Shown here piece after piece: positions 8,535 to 17,765 of a stretch of 63,247 nt of DNA. The notes beneath the pieces were generated by a model. It had not been told where the DNA came from. It searched no databases and was given only the letters and a program-made list of their open reading frames with translations. A program made the position numbers and the translations under genes. Source of the stretch: Hydrogenophaga sp. Its GTDB lineage: Bacteria; Pseudomonadota; Gammaproteobacteria; Burkholderiales; Burkholderiaceae_C. The stretch is from NCBI GenBank assembly GCA_018333605.1, contig JAGXSV010000061.1, forward strand, positions 1 to 63,247, given 5' to 3'. The number at the start of each line of letters is the position of its first letter. Positions within the stretch are counted from its first letter, which is position 1.

Positions 8535-9524
8535 TCAGCGCCCCGCATCGAGGGCACGAGCGGCCCCCAGCAGTGCCGGTGACTGCAAGGACGTGATCAC
8601 CCATACCGGCAACTCGCTCAGGTACGGCCGAAAGCGGCCCTTGGCGTCAAACCGCTCGCGAAACGGCGAGGTGTCAAACCAGGTGCCCAGTCGCGGCACA
8701 ATGCCGCCCCCCACATACACGCCGCCCCTAGCACCCAGCGTGAGCGCCAGGTTGCCCGCCACCGAGCCGAGCATGGCGCAAAACATGTTCAGCGCTTCCA
8801 GCGCCTGCGGGTGCCCGGCTTTCAGGGCGGCATCGCTCACGTCAGCAGGGCCGTTGAGGGCGCCCGCGCTCACGCCATCGGCCTCACACAGCAACAGGCA
8901 GGTGTCCAGCAGGCCCTGACCGCAGGCCACGCGCTCGGCTGAAGCGTGCCCGTAACGCCGAATCAAGCCGTCCATCACCCGCCGTTCGCGCGGCGTGGTG
9001 GCGGGCAGCGTGACATGGCCACCCTCGCCTTCCAGCGGCACCCAGCCACCCAGCCCGTCGGGCAACAGGCCTGAAACGCCCAGCCCTGTACCGGCCCCCA
9101 CCAAACCTATGGCCGCATGGGTCTGCGCGGCGCCGCCGCCCACCTGGCGCCGCTCAACGGCCGGCAGATCGGGCAAGGCCAGCGCCAGCGCTGTGAAATC
9201 GTTCAGCAAGCGCAGCCTGCAGAAACCAAACTCGGCCTTTAACGCTGCCTGCGAAAACGACCAGTGGTGGTTGACCATGCGTATCTGGTCACCGCCAACC
9301 GGACTGGCAATGGCGATGGCCGCCGCCTGGGGAGTGCCGCGCCCAAGCCCGGTGAGGTAGGTTCGCAGGGCGTCCTGCAGCGACGGGTAATCCCCCGAGG
9401 GAAACACCCGCAGATCGGTAATCGGCGCACCGGCAGCCGCCTGCCAGGCGAAGCGGGCGTTGGTGCCGCCGACGTCAGCGAGCAGGCGGGTGGCAAGGGC
9501 TGGATGACACAGGGAGGTGGGCAT
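8535..9524 (-). CDS. glk: Glucokinase
   Basis: This 329-residue cytoplasmic kinase converts glucose to glucose-6-phosphate with ATP. The phosphate-binding motif LLADVGGTNARFAW is at residues 13-26, and the family's GTGLGVSGLLP and EGGHVTLP blocks follow. The start chosen is ATG 9524 (MPTSLCHPALATRLLADVGG). The longer frame to 9659 has no family similarity before it. The gene faces the otsA relic, so the locus probably once held a glucose/trehalose cluster. The relation to glycogen breakdown is indirect, because GlgP gives glucose-1-phosphate and GlgX/MalQ release free glucose that Glk would capture. Confidence 0.92.
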   Translation of the reverse strand: MPTSLCHPALATRLLADVGGTNARFAWQAAAGAPITDLRVFPSGDYPSLQDALRTYLTGLGRGTPQAAAIAIASPVGGDQIRMVNHHWSFSQAALKAEFGFCRLRLLNDFTALALALPDLPAVERRQVGGGAAQTHAAIGLVGAGTGLGVSGLLPDGLGGWVPLEGEGGHVTLPATTPRERRVMDGLIRRYGHASAERVACGQGLLDTCLLLCEADGVSAGALNGPADVSDAALKAGHPQALEALNMFCAMLGSVAGNLALTLGARGGVYVGGGIVPRLGTWFDTSPFRERFDAKGRFRPYLSELPVWVITSLQSPALLGAARALDAGR

Positions 9525-9634
9525 GGAGCGGCTGATTGACGTGATCGCAAGACCATACCGGAAGAAGGCCCGCGCAGGGCGGCAACAAGACCCCGTCCGC
9601 CACTGGAGACACCGGCCTGCCCCGATCGGTCTGC

Positions 9635-10075
9635 TCAGAGCGGCTGTGAACGCGCCCAACGGACAATGTCGGCCGCGCCCATGGCGCCGGCCTGGCGAGC
9701 CACCTCACGGCCATCCACAAACAGGGCCAAGGTGGGAATGCTGCGGATGTTCAGCCGCGCGCCCAGGTTTTTCTCGGCTTCGGTGTCGACCTTGAGCAGC
9801 CGCATCTGGGGCTCGAGCTGCTGGGCCGCCTGCTCAAATGCGGGTGCCATCATGCGGCAGGGGCCGCACCACGGCGCCCAGAAATCCACCAGCACCGGCA
9901 CTTGCGAACGGGCAATGTGCTTGTCAAACGCGGCTTCATTGAGCGCCACCGGGTGGCCGGTGAACAGGGGCCGGTGGCATTTTCCGCAGTCGGGCGCCTG
10001 GCCCAGGCTGGCGCTGGCCACGCGGTTGGTGGTGTGGCAGTGGGGACACACAATGTGCAAATTTTCGGTCGACAT
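9635..10075 (-). CDS. trxC: Thioredoxin 2 (zinc-containing thioredoxin)
   Basis: This 146-residue cytosolic protein-disulfide reductase carries two CxxC pairs (CPHC near residue 10 and CGKC near residue 30) that form the N-terminal zinc site unique to TrxC, followed by a thioredoxin fold with the active site WAPWCGPC near residue 70. The cis-proline segment SIPTLALF is present. Start ATG 10075 (MSTENLHIVCPHC) is chosen because the zinc domain begins there; the open frame to 10132 adds unconserved residues. TrxC is usually an oxidative stress-inducible reductase, but no OxyR site was recognised. Confidence 0.93.
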   Translation of the reverse strand: MSTENLHIVCPHCHTTNRVASASLGQAPDCGKCHRPLFTGHPVALNEAAFDKHIARSQVPVLVDFWAPWCGPCRMMAPAFEQAAQQLEPQMRLLKVDTEAEKNLGARLNIRSIPTLALFVDGREVARQAGAMGAADIVRWARSQPL

Positions 10076-10156
10076 GCGGTGCTCCGTGGACGTGAACAGC
10101 AACGCAGTTGGCGGTCGGCGCTTAAAAATCAAGACACCCCGGCAGGTATGCCCGCC

Positions 10157-10351
10157 TCACACAAACTGGGCGATCAGGCTGGCACCCCAGCTCAGCAGCA
10201 GGGTGGTGGTGAACGGCAAAAACCAGTCGCGCCCCAGGAACCGGAAGTGGACATCACCGGGCAACTTGCCCAGCCCCAGCTTTTGCAGCAACGGCGTGAA
10301 CCAGCTGATGAGCAGCAGCGCCAGAAAAATGACGATCATCCAGCGGATCAT
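10157..10351 (-). CDS. DUF2905 family small membrane protein
   Basis: This 64-residue protein has two predicted membrane helices (residues 5-20 and about 46-62) around the conserved loop LGKLPGDVHF, the hallmark of DUF2905. It is an inner membrane protein of unknown function, common in proteobacteria, and it has full family length. It lies between a MidA-like methyltransferase gene upstream and trxC downstream on the same strand, so the three may be cotranscribed. Confidence 0.85.
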   Translation of the reverse strand: MIRWMIVIFLALLLISWFTPLLQKLGLGKLPGDVHFRFLGRDWFLPFTTTLLLSWGASLIAQFV

Positions 10352-10406
10352 GGGCAGCCCGTGAAAAAGCAGGTTTCAGAGGAAAGCACAACGCCGGCCC
10401 GGGCGG

Positions 10407-11531
10407 TCACAGCCGGTGCGTGCGGTCACCGTGGGCAAAGCCCAGCGGCTCCCACCCCATGGCGCTGGCAGCAGGCGCCAGCGCCAGCACCTTGAACAGC
10501 TCGCCCATTTCGTGCTCGTTCACCAGCTTTTGCATCATGGCGTTGTCGCGCACGCTGGCGCTTGCGGCCAGCTCAAGCAGACCACAGTTGAACAAAAACC
10601 GGGCCTGGCTGGTGTAGCCCAGCACCTGCATGCCGGCGTCCTGCGCGGCCAGCGCCACGCCGGTGAAGTTCACATGGGCGGTGATGTCTTTGTGGCCCAG
10701 GTCGGTCAGCGGGTGGTGATCGGTGCGGTGGCCGCGGTGGCAGATCAGCGTACCCATGTGGCGCTGGGGGTGGTAGTACTCGGCCTCGGGGAAACCGTAG
10801 TCCAGCAAAAAGGCCGCACCGCGCTGCAGCCGGTCGGCCAGTGTCTTCACAAAGGCCTCGACCTGGGGGTGGATTTCGGTCAGGTAGTCGTGCACGCCCT
10901 CCACCGCCACCGGCGGGCGCAGCGCGGTGGGGCGGTCGGCCCAAGCCAGCTCGCCAGCAGCGTCCAGCGCCACGCCACGTTCAAACCAGGTGCCGCTGAT
11001 CCGCGCCAGCAGGTGCACGGGCATGGCGTCCAGCACCTCGTTGCCCAGCACCACGCCTTCAAAGCGCTCGGGCAAGGCGTCGGCCCAGTGCAACACACCG
11101 GCATGGGCGACCAGGGTGGCCTGCTGGCGCTCGCGCAGACTGCCCGACAGATCCACGATGGTGTAGCGCCGGGGCGCCTGACCTTGGGCGGTCAGCGCGT
11201 CCAGCACCTGCAAGGCCAGCGCGCCGGTACCGGCGCCAAATTCCCACACCTCGTCGGTGCCGGTGGCGCTCAGGGCCTGGGCCGTCTGGGCCGCCAGCGT
11301 CTGGCCAAACAAGGGGGTGAGTTCGGGCGCGGTCACGAAATCGCTGCCCTGCCCGGCCACACCCGCGGGCCAGTGGCCAAATTTGGGCGTCCGGTTGGCG
11401 TAGTAGCCCAGGCCGGGTTCGTACAGCGCCATGGCCATGAAGCGGTCAAACGGCAACCAGCCGCCCGCCTCGGCCATGGCCTCGCGCACCCGCTGCAGCA
11501 GGGCGCTCGTTAAACTAGAAGGTTCTGTCAT
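10407..11531 (-). CDS. Class I SAM-dependent methyltransferase, MidA/NDUFAF7 family
   Basis: This 374-residue protein has family landmarks GGWLPFDRFMAMALYEPGLGYY near residues 21-42, GSDFVTAPELTPLFGQ near residue 60 and the SAM-binding EFGAGTGALA near residue 95. NDUFAF7/MidA is a protein arginine methyltransferase that acts on a complex I subunit in mitochondria; bacterial members are presumed to methylate proteins, with unknown targets. Start ATG 11531 (MTEPSSLTSALLQRV) matches the family N-terminus better than the frame start at 11591. It is divergent from the SDR gene with only 32 nt between the starts. Confidence 0.87.
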   Translation of the reverse strand: MTEPSSLTSALLQRVREAMAEAGGWLPFDRFMAMALYEPGLGYYANRTPKFGHWPAGVAGQGSDFVTAPELTPLFGQTLAAQTAQALSATGTDEVWEFGAGTGALALQVLDALTAQGQAPRRYTIVDLSGSLRERQQATLVAHAGVLHWADALPERFEGVVLGNEVLDAMPVHLLARISGTWFERGVALDAAGELAWADRPTALRPPVAVEGVHDYLTEIHPQVEAFVKTLADRLQRGAAFLLDYGFPEAEYYHPQRHMGTLICHRGHRTDHHPLTDLGHKDITAHVNFTGVALAAQDAGMQVLGYTSQARFLFNCGLLELAASASVRDNAMMQKLVNEHEMGELFKVLALAPAASAMGWEPLGFAHGDRTHRL

Positions 11532-11563
11532 CAAGGGGGTGCTCACCCCCAGATTGTCACCCA

Positions 11564-12370
11564 ATGTCCCTGGCCTCCCCTTCTGCCGCACCCGCAGCGC
11601 CCGCGCACCGCACCGTGCTTGTGACCGGTGCGGGCAAGCGCCTGGGCCGCGAAATCGCCCTCAAGCTGGCCCGCACCGGCTGGAACGTGGCGGTGCACCA
11701 CCGCCATTCGGTGGCCGACGCCCGGCAAACCGCCGCCGACTGCGACGCGCTGACCGGCCGTGCGGGCAGTGCCCGTCCGTTCTACGCCGACCTGGGACAG
11801 GAAGCCAGCGTGCGCGCCTTGCTGCCCGCCGTGGTGGCGCATTTTGGTGCGGTGGATGCGGTGGTCAACAGCGCTTCGACCTTTGAGCACGACAGCGCCG
11901 AGAGCTTCGGCTTTGCCGCCATGGAAACCCACCTGCGGGCCAACACCGGTGCCGCTGTGCTGCTGGCGCAGGCGCTGCACACCCACCGGGTGGCGGTAGA
12001 TGGCCAGGGCGACGCCGCCGTGGTCAACCTGCTGGACCAGAAGCTCTGGAACATGAACCCCGACTTTTTCAGCTACACGCTGTCCAAGGCGGCGCTGGAA
12101 GCCGCCAACACCATGCTGGCCCTGGCGCTGGCGCCGCGCGTGCGGGTGGTGGGCGTGGCCCCGGGCCTCACGCTGACCAGCCACATGCTCAGCGACGACA
12201 AGTTCCAGGCGCTGCACCGCCAGTCGCCACTGGGGCGCTCGTCCACACCCGAAGACGTGGCGGCCACGGTGGCGTTTGCGCTGGACAACCGATCCATCAC
12301 CGGCACCACCTTGCTGGTGGACGGTGGCCAGCACCTGATGCGCTTTGAACGCGACTTCTCGCTGATGTAA
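11564..12370 (+). CDS. SDR family oxidoreductase, pteridine-reductase-like (FolM candidate)
   Basis: This 268-residue short-chain dehydrogenase has a cofactor motif TGAGKRLGREIA near residue 21, in which the Arg after the glycines favours NADPH as in pteridine reductases. VVNSASTFEHD replaces the usual NNAG and resembles the NNAS of FolM/PTR1. The catalytic YTLSK is near residue 172, and the C-terminal GTTLLVDGGQHL block is typical. Immediately downstream (34 nt) lies a dihydroneopterin aldolase gene, so a role in dihydromonapterin or dihydrofolate reduction is plausible, but this is inferred from motif plus context. Confidence 0.78.
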   Translation: MSLASPSAAPAAPAHRTVLVTGAGKRLGREIALKLARTGWNVAVHHRHSVADARQTAADCDALTGRAGSARPFYADLGQEASVRALLPAVVAHFGAVDAVVNSASTFEHDSAESFGFAAMETHLRANTGAAVLLAQALHTHRVAVDGQGDAAVVNLLDQKLWNMNPDFFSYTLSKAALEAANTMLALALAPRVRVVGVAPGLTLTSHMLSDDKFQALHRQSPLGRSSTPEDVAATVAFALDNRSITGTTLLVDGGQHLMRFERDFSLM

Positions 12371-12404
12371 CCCGCCTCGCGGCCCACAACCTGTACCGTC
12401 CGTC

Positions 12405-12788
12405 ATGAACACACCTTTCGCGCCCCAAGCCGGCACCCAAATACTGGCCCTCACCGGCTTGTGTTTCGATGCCAACCTGGGCATTTTGGAACACGAAAAA
12501 ACCAGCCCGCAGCCGATTCAGGTGGACGCCGAGCTGAACCAGGGCACGCAACCGCTGCTGCCGCACGACGACGACATCAGCCATGTGCTGGACTACCGCA
12601 AGGTGCGCCAGATCATCATTGACGAATGCACGGCCGAACACGTGAACCTGCTGGAAAGCCTGATCGGCAAGCTGACCCGTCGGCTGATGCAGATACCGGG
12701 TGTGATTGGCGTGCGGGTGAAGATTGCAAAACTGGAAATTTTTGACGACTGCGAAGTCGCGATTCGCATGGAAAGCGGCCAATGGTGA
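12405..12788 (+). CDS. folB: Dihydroneopterin aldolase-family protein (FolB-like)
   Basis: This 127-residue protein of the FolB/FolX tunnelling fold catalyses aldol cleavage or epimerisation of dihydroneopterin in folate synthesis. It has [20 protein letters not shown] near residues 18-37, [12 protein letters not shown] near residue 79 and the catalytic Lys region [11 protein letters not shown] near residue 105. The 'LGILEHEK' Glu is the substrate-anchoring position. Its stop overlaps the start of ttcA (ATGGTGA), which suggests coupled translation. FolX-type epimerase activity cannot be excluded. Confidence 0.85.
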   Translation: MNTPFAPQAGTQILALTGLCFDANLGILEHEKTSPQPIQVDAELNQGTQPLLPHDDDISHVLDYRKVRQIIIDECTAEHVNLLESLIGKLTRRLMQIPGVIGVRVKIAKLEIFDDCEVAIRMESGQW

Positions 12789-13807
12789 GCACGATGGAAA
12801 CCACAACGAACGCCCCCGGCTGGATCGATCCCGGCTTCGATGACGCCAGCCCCACCGCAGCACCCGCTGCCGAATACGGCGCTGCAGGCAAGCAGCAGCG
12901 CGAAAACCACAAGTTGGAGAAGCGCCTGTGCCGCGAAGTGGGCCGCGCCATCGTCGACTACAACATGATCGAAGAAGGCGACCGCGTCATGGTCTGTCTC
13001 TCGGGTGGCAAAGACAGCTACGGCATGCTCGATATCCTGCAAAAGCTGCAGGCCCGCGCGCCCATCAGCTTCGAGCTGATCGTGGTCAACCTGGACCAGA
13101 AGCAACCCGGCTTCCCCGAACACATCCTGCCGGCCTATCTGACGAAACTGGGCGTGAAGTTCCACATCGAGAACCAGGACACGTATTCGATCGTGAAGCG
13201 CGTCATACCCGAAGGCAAAACGCTGTGCAGCCTGTGCAGCCGGCTGCGCCGGGGCATTTTGTACCGCGTGGCGAGCGAACTGGGCGCCACCAAAATTGCG
13301 CTCGGCCACCACCGCGACGACATTTTGCAAACGCTGCTGCTGAACATGTTTTTTGGCGCCAAGCTGAAGGCCATGCCGCCCAAACTGGTGAGCGACGACG
13401 GCCAGCATGTGGTGATCCGCCCCATGGCCTACGTGGCCGAAAAAGACCTGAGCCGCTGGGCCGAGTTGCGCGAATTTCCCATCATTCCCTGCACGCTGTG
13501 TGGCAGCCAGGAAAACCTGCAGCGCAAGCAGGTGGGCAACATGCTCAAAGAGTGGGAAAAGAAGTTTCCGGGCCGCATTGAAAACATGTTTTCAGCCCTG
13601 CAAAACGTGGTGCCCAGCCATTTGCTGGACACCAGGCTGCACCCCTTCACCACCCTCAAGGCCACCGGTGTGGCCAGTGAAGACGGCGACAAGGCGTTTG
13701 ACGAGGAGCCCTTGCCGGCTCCAGAATTTGACACAGAGGCACCACGGACCGAAGCCGGGAACGCTTCGATGGCCAAAGCCGTCATCCCCATCGCCACGGC
13801 GCACTGA
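12782..13807 (+). CDS. ttcA: tRNA 2-thiocytidine(32) biosynthesis protein
   Basis: This 341-residue enzyme thiolates cytidine 32 of certain tRNAs using ATP and an iron-sulfur cluster. The PP-loop motif SGGKDSYG is near residue 75. The CxxC pair in [11 protein letters not shown] lies near residue 145 and a third Cys-rich site, CTLCGSQ, near residue 238, together the [4Fe-4S]-binding cysteines of TtcA. The ATG at 12782 overlaps the folB stop; an alternative in-frame ATG is 12794. The C-terminal 40 residues are low complexity and unconserved, as is common in Burkholderiales homologues. Confidence 0.94.
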   Translation: MVSTMETTTNAPGWIDPGFDDASPTAAPAAEYGAAGKQQRENHKLEKRLCREVGRAIVDYNMIEEGDRVMVCLSGGKDSYGMLDILQKLQARAPISFELIVVNLDQKQPGFPEHILPAYLTKLGVKFHIENQDTYSIVKRVIPEGKTLCSLCSRLRRGILYRVASELGATKIALGHHRDDILQTLLLNMFFGAKLKAMPPKLVSDDGQHVVIRPMAYVAEKDLSRWAELREFPIIPCTLCGSQENLQRKQVGNMLKEWEKKFPGRIENMFSALQNVVPSHLLDTRLHPFTTLKATGVASEDGDKAFDEEPLPAPEFDTEAPRTEAGNASMAKAVIPIATAH

Positions 13808-13849
13808 CCCGTCTGTACGGGGTGCGCCGTCAATCCTACCGGAGCCCCC

Positions 13850-14545
13850 ATGACGACCCCAATGACCTGCCCAAGCCACCCCGTCAGCCGGCCACGCGCC
13901 CTGAAGGCTGCATCAGCTGCAGGGGTCGCCCTGTCACTGACCCTGCTGAGCGGCTGCGCCAGCGTGTACCTGGTGGACAACCAGGTGCAAAGCTTTGCGC
14001 GCTGGAGTGACGCCCCCGCCAAATCCCCGGCAGCCGTGCCCCAGGCACCGCAAAGCTACCGTTTTGAACGTCTGCCTTCGCAAGTCGTCGGGCCAGGCGC
14101 AACCGGGCAAAACGCGCTGGAAAACATGGCTCGTGTGGCCCTCGCCAAGGTGGGCTGGTCCGTGCACGACGCGCCTGCGGCAGCCCCGTGGACGGTGCAG
14201 GTGAGCGCCGACACCTTGCGGCTGCCCCGTGCGCCCTGGGAAGATCCATGGGACGGCTACTGGGGTCTGGGTTTTCCGGGAGGCAACTACGCGGTCACGG
14301 CGAGCGGGCACATCATCTGGTCCCGGATGTACATGCGCATGGACCTGCCCTACTACAAGCGCGAAGTGTCGCTCGTGGTTCGCCACGCCGCGAGTGGGCG
14401 GGTGGTGTATGAGTCGCGCGCGGCCCACGAAGGCCGCTGGAACAGCACACCCGACCTGTGGGGCGCCATGCTGGATGCCGCGCTGCGCGACTTCCCCCAG
14501 CCACCCGACGGTGTGCGGCAAGTCAACATCGAAGTGCCCCGCTGA
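13850..14545 (+). CDS. DUF4136 family lipoprotein
   Basis: This 231-residue protein has a signal peptide ending in a lipobox (LTLLSGC, Cys about residue 35), so it should be anchored in the outer or inner membrane. The rest fits DUF4136, a periplasmic domain of unknown function: YRFERLPSQ near residue 62, then WTVQVSADTLRLP, WDGYWGLGFPG and WSRMYMRMDLPYYKREVSLVVR. Start ATG 13850; a second ATG at 13862 would give a more normal signal peptide length. It follows ttcA by 42 nt on the same strand. No partner gene indicates its job. Confidence 0.82.
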   Translation: MTTPMTCPSHPVSRPRALKAASAAGVALSLTLLSGCASVYLVDNQVQSFARWSDAPAKSPAAVPQAPQSYRFERLPSQVVGPGATGQNALENMARVALAKVGWSVHDAPAAAPWTVQVSADTLRLPRAPWEDPWDGYWGLGFPGGNYAVTASGHIIWSRMYMRMDLPYYKREVSLVVRHAASGRVVYESRAAHEGRWNSTPDLWGAMLDAALRDFPQPPDGVRQVNIEVPR

Positions 14546-14585
14546 CACCCTGCAGCGACTGCCCTCAGCAGGTCGGCACCCCCAC

Positions 14586-16961
14586 TCAGCGCGCTGATCC
14601 GGCCCTGTGATCCAGCAGTTTTTGGATGGCATCGCCCAGCGCATCCATGCTGTCCTGCTTGCCCAGAACCTCGGTCACGCCGGCGGCGGCAGCGTCGGCC
14701 AGCAATGTGTCGCTCACCTCGCCCGAAACGAGGGCCACGCGCAAACCGGGGCGCTCCTGCGCGAGGGCGCGTGCCACGTCAACGCCCGAGAGGCCGGGCA
14801 TATTCTGGTCGGTCACCACCAGATCCACCGCCTCCTGCGGGTGGGCACGCAGCCAGTCCAGGGCTTCTTCGCCCGAGCCAAACGTGCTGGCGCGGTAGCC
14901 CTGCTTGCGCAAAAGGCGCCCGACCAGAAAGACCATGGCCTCGTAATCGTCGATGTAGACGATGTGTTTGCCGGGTGCCACGGCAGCCGTTGACGGAAAA
15001 CCTGGGTGCACGGTTGTGCAGACCAGGGCTTGCCCGGCGCCTGCGAGCGGGAGATACACATCAAAGCGTGAACCAGCCCCGAGACCACTCTCCAGAGCGA
15101 TGGCGCCGCGATGCCCCTTGACAATGCCATGCACCACCGCCAGCCCCAACCCCGTGCCGGCGCCTGGTGCCTTGGTGGTGAAGAAGGGCTCAAAAATGCG
15201 ACGCTGGGTGTCCAGATCCATGCCCGAGCCGTTGTCCACCACGCTCAGGCAGGCGTAAAGGCCACTGGGCAGGTCGCCCAAGAGCAAGGCCTGTGCAGCA
15301 TCCAGGTGCACCTCGCGCAGCACCACGGTGATGTTGCCCGGACGACCCTCCATGGACTGCCAGGCGTTGGTGCACAGGTTCATCAGCACCTGCTGCATTT
15401 GAGCGGCATCGGCCAGCACCGGCAAATCCACCATGGTCAGGCGAGCCTCCAGCTTGATCCCCGCCGGCAGCAGCGAGCGCAGCAGCCCCAGAGCCTCTTG
15501 CACCAGGGGCGTGAGCGGCTGACGTTGCATTTCCTGCGTCTGTCGGCGGCTGAAAGTAAGGATCTGCTGCACCAACTGGCGCGCCCGAATGGCAGCACGC
15601 CCGATCTCGGTGAGACTTTCCTGGGCTGGATGCTGTTCGCCGACGTCTTCACGGGCCAGCACCAGATTGCCCAGAATGGCCGCCAGAAGGTTGTTGAAAT
15701 CGTGCGCCACGCCGCCTGCCAGGGTGCCGATGGCTTCCATTTTTTGTGATTCGCGCAACTGGGTTTCCAGCGCGCGCTGCTGGGCTTCAGCCTGCTTGAT
15801 CTCGGTGATGTCGGTGTGGGTACCCACCATGCGCAGGGGTTTCCCGGCGTCGTCACGGGCAATCACCATGCCGCGCGAGAGCACCCATTTCCAGGAACCA
15901 TCCTTGCATTGCACACGGTGCTCATTGCGGTACACCGGCGCCAAACCGTCAAAATGCGCACGCCGGTCGGCGGTCATCTGGGGCACATCGTCCGGGTGGG
16001 TTCGGTCATCCAGCGCGGAGGCCAGGTTGCCCAGTTCGGCGTCATCAAAACCAAACATGGCCTTGATGCCGGGTGAAAAATACTCCTCACCGGTCTGCAG
16101 GTTCCAGTCCCAGACACCGTCACCGGCGCTCTGCAGCGCCAGCTTCCAGATCTTTTCGCTCTCGGACAAGGCCTTTTCGATTTGCTTGCGCGCGGTGATG
16201 TCCACCAACACACCCACGCGCAGGTAGCCCGACGCGTCGCTGGAAACCGAGCACGACCGGCGAAACACCCATTTCACCTGCCCGTCAGGCAGCACAATGC
16301 GGAATTCGCCCCCCACATCGGCGCTTCTCTGGCTGACCATCTCCAGGTCCCGTTCCAGCAACGCCGCGTCATCGGGGTGGCGGTACCGCAACAACAGCAT
16401 AGGGTCACGGATCAAGGCCTCCGGACCAAATCCATAGATGTCGCGCACGCCGGGGCTGACGAATTTGTAACTGCGCCGCCCGTCGGGCGCCACGTGCACC
16501 ACAAACACCATGCCCGGTATCTGCGAGGTGACGAGCCGCAACTGCTCCTCACTGCGCTGCAGCTCATCCCGCGCGCGCACCTGTTCGGTGACGTCTTCAA
16601 CGGTACCTTCGTAATACAGCGATTGCCCCTGCCCATCGCGCACCAGATGGGCGTTTTCATTCACCCACAGCGGCTGGTCACTGGCGTGGGGTCGAACCCT
16701 GGAGACGAACCCTCGCACAAAGCCGTCCCTGTTGAGCAACTGACGGAAAGCAGACCGTCGATCGGGATCGATGTACCAGCCATTGAACGTGCGATTCACG
16801 TCCGCCAGCAAATCGGCCTCCCGCTGATAGCCATTGAGCCGGACGAGCGCCGGGTTGGCCCGCAGCATGACCCCCCCGGGCGAGGTGCGGTATGCCCCGA
16901 TGGGTAGAAAATTGAACAGGGTTGAGAAATCACCGCTGGGCGGTGGCGATGGAGCCGTCAT
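14586..16961 (-). CDS. Hybrid sensor histidine kinase with PAS domains and C-terminal receiver
   Basis: This 791-residue cytosolic-looking kinase has no clear membrane helices. PAS-like domains are visible at about residues 15-130, 140-265 (LRLVTSQIPGMVFVVHVAPD, HPDDAALLERD) and 275-400 (GVWDWNLQTGEEYFSPG, HPDDVPQMTADRRAHFDG). The dimerisation/phosphoacceptor helix GTLAGGVAHDFNNLLAAI, with His near residue 427, belongs to the HDFNN subclass. The ATPase domain has NLCTNAW, VDNGSGMD and GTGLGLAVVHG. The receiver has an acidic pair YIDDYE, phosphoacceptor Asp in VTDQNMPG, and Lys in LGKQ. No response regulator gene is adjacent, so this is an orphan kinase of unknown signal. The start at ATG 16961 is chosen because the frame beyond lies over the opposite-strand phosphatase. 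Confidence 0.88.
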   Translation of the reverse strand: MTAPSPPPSGDFSTLFNFLPIGAYRTSPGGVMLRANPALVRLNGYQREADLLADVNRTFNGWYIDPDRRSAFRQLLNRDGFVRGFVSRVRPHASDQPLWVNENAHLVRDGQGQSLYYEGTVEDVTEQVRARDELQRSEEQLRLVTSQIPGMVFVVHVAPDGRRSYKFVSPGVRDIYGFGPEALIRDPMLLLRYRHPDDAALLERDLEMVSQRSADVGGEFRIVLPDGQVKWVFRRSCSVSSDASGYLRVGVLVDITARKQIEKALSESEKIWKLALQSAGDGVWDWNLQTGEEYFSPGIKAMFGFDDAELGNLASALDDRTHPDDVPQMTADRRAHFDGLAPVYRNEHRVQCKDGSWKWVLSRGMVIARDDAGKPLRMVGTHTDITEIKQAEAQQRALETQLRESQKMEAIGTLAGGVAHDFNNLLAAILGNLVLAREDVGEQHPAQESLTEIGRAAIRARQLVQQILTFSRRQTQEMQRQPLTPLVQEALGLLRSLLPAGIKLEARLTMVDLPVLADAAQMQQVLMNLCTNAWQSMEGRPGNITVVLREVHLDAAQALLLGDLPSGLYACLSVVDNGSGMDLDTQRRIFEPFFTTKAPGAGTGLGLAVVHGIVKGHRGAIALESGLGAGSRFDVYLPLAGAGQALVCTTVHPGFPSTAAVAPGKHIVYIDDYEAMVFLVGRLLRKQGYRASTFGSGEEALDWLRAHPQEAVDLVVTDQNMPGLSGVDVARALAQERPGLRVALVSGEVSDTLLADAAAAGVTEVLGKQDSMDALGDAIQKLLDHRAGSAR

Positions 16962-17100
16962 GCGGCGATTGTCGCAAAGCCAGCCCGTGATGCTGGAAAA
17001 TGCACCCAGTTTGCGACCCGGCGGTGCAATGAACCCTGTGTCCCAACACCACACCCCGCTACAGCGCGTCCCGATCATCTTTTGCCTGAGGAAGCCTGCC

Positions 17101-17739
17101 TTGCAAGTCACCCGCATTCTGGCCGTGCGCCACGGTGAAACCGCCTGGAACCGCGACACCCGCATCCAGGGCCACACCGACATCGAACTGAACGAACACG
17201 GCCGCTGGCAAGCCCGGCAACTGGCGCAAGCCTTGCGCGAGGAGCCCATTGCCGCGTTCTATGCCAGCGACCTGAGCCGCGCCCACGAAACGGCGCAGGC
17301 CGTGGCCCGCGTGCACGACCGGCCGGTCAGCACCCACAGGGGACTGCGCGAACGCTGCTTTGGTCGCTTTGAAGGCCACACCTGGGCCGAGCTGGAATCC
17401 CGTTGGCCCGAGGATGCACGGGCCTGGCGCAAGCGCGTGCCCGACTTCGCGCCGCCCGGCGGCGAGTCGCTGGTGCAGTTGCAGGCCCGTGTCGTGGCCG
17501 CCGTGACCGAGCTGGCCGCCCGCCACCCCGGCGAGCAGGTGCTGATGGTGGCGCACGGCGGGGTGCTGGACATTTTGTACCGCGCCGCCACCCGCCTGGA
17601 ACTGCAGGCGCCGCGCAGCTGGGAACTGACCAATACCGCCATCAACCGCCTGCTGTGGACCCCCGAGGGCCTGAGCCTGGTGGGCTGGGCCGACACCAAC
17701 CACCTGCAACGGGGTGCATTGGACGAGCGCACAGCCTGA
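17101..17739 (+). CDS. Histidine phosphatase family protein (GpmB/CobC-like)
   Basis: This 212-residue phosphoglycerate mutase-like phosphatase has the catalytic RHGETAWN motif at residues 9-16 and a second His in VAHGGVLD near residue 151. Members dephosphorylate sugar phosphates or alpha-ribazole phosphate; the substrate is not readable from sequence. The start is called as TTG 17101 (M-QVTRILAVRHGE), preceded by a strong GAGGAAG at 17088-17094. Upstream in-frame ATGs (17029, 16990) have no such site and lack conserved residues. It is divergent from the hybrid kinase gene. Confidence 0.85.
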   Translation: MQVTRILAVRHGETAWNRDTRIQGHTDIELNEHGRWQARQLAQALREEPIAAFYASDLSRAHETAQAVARVHDRPVSTHRGLRERCFGRFEGHTWAELESRWPEDARAWRKRVPDFAPPGGESLVQLQARVVAAVTELAARHPGEQVLMVAHGGVLDILYRAATRLELQAPRSWELTNTAINRLLWTPEGLSLVGWADTNHLQRGALDERTA

Positions 17740-17765
17740 CGGAGCCCCAGCGGAACAGGTCTGGC

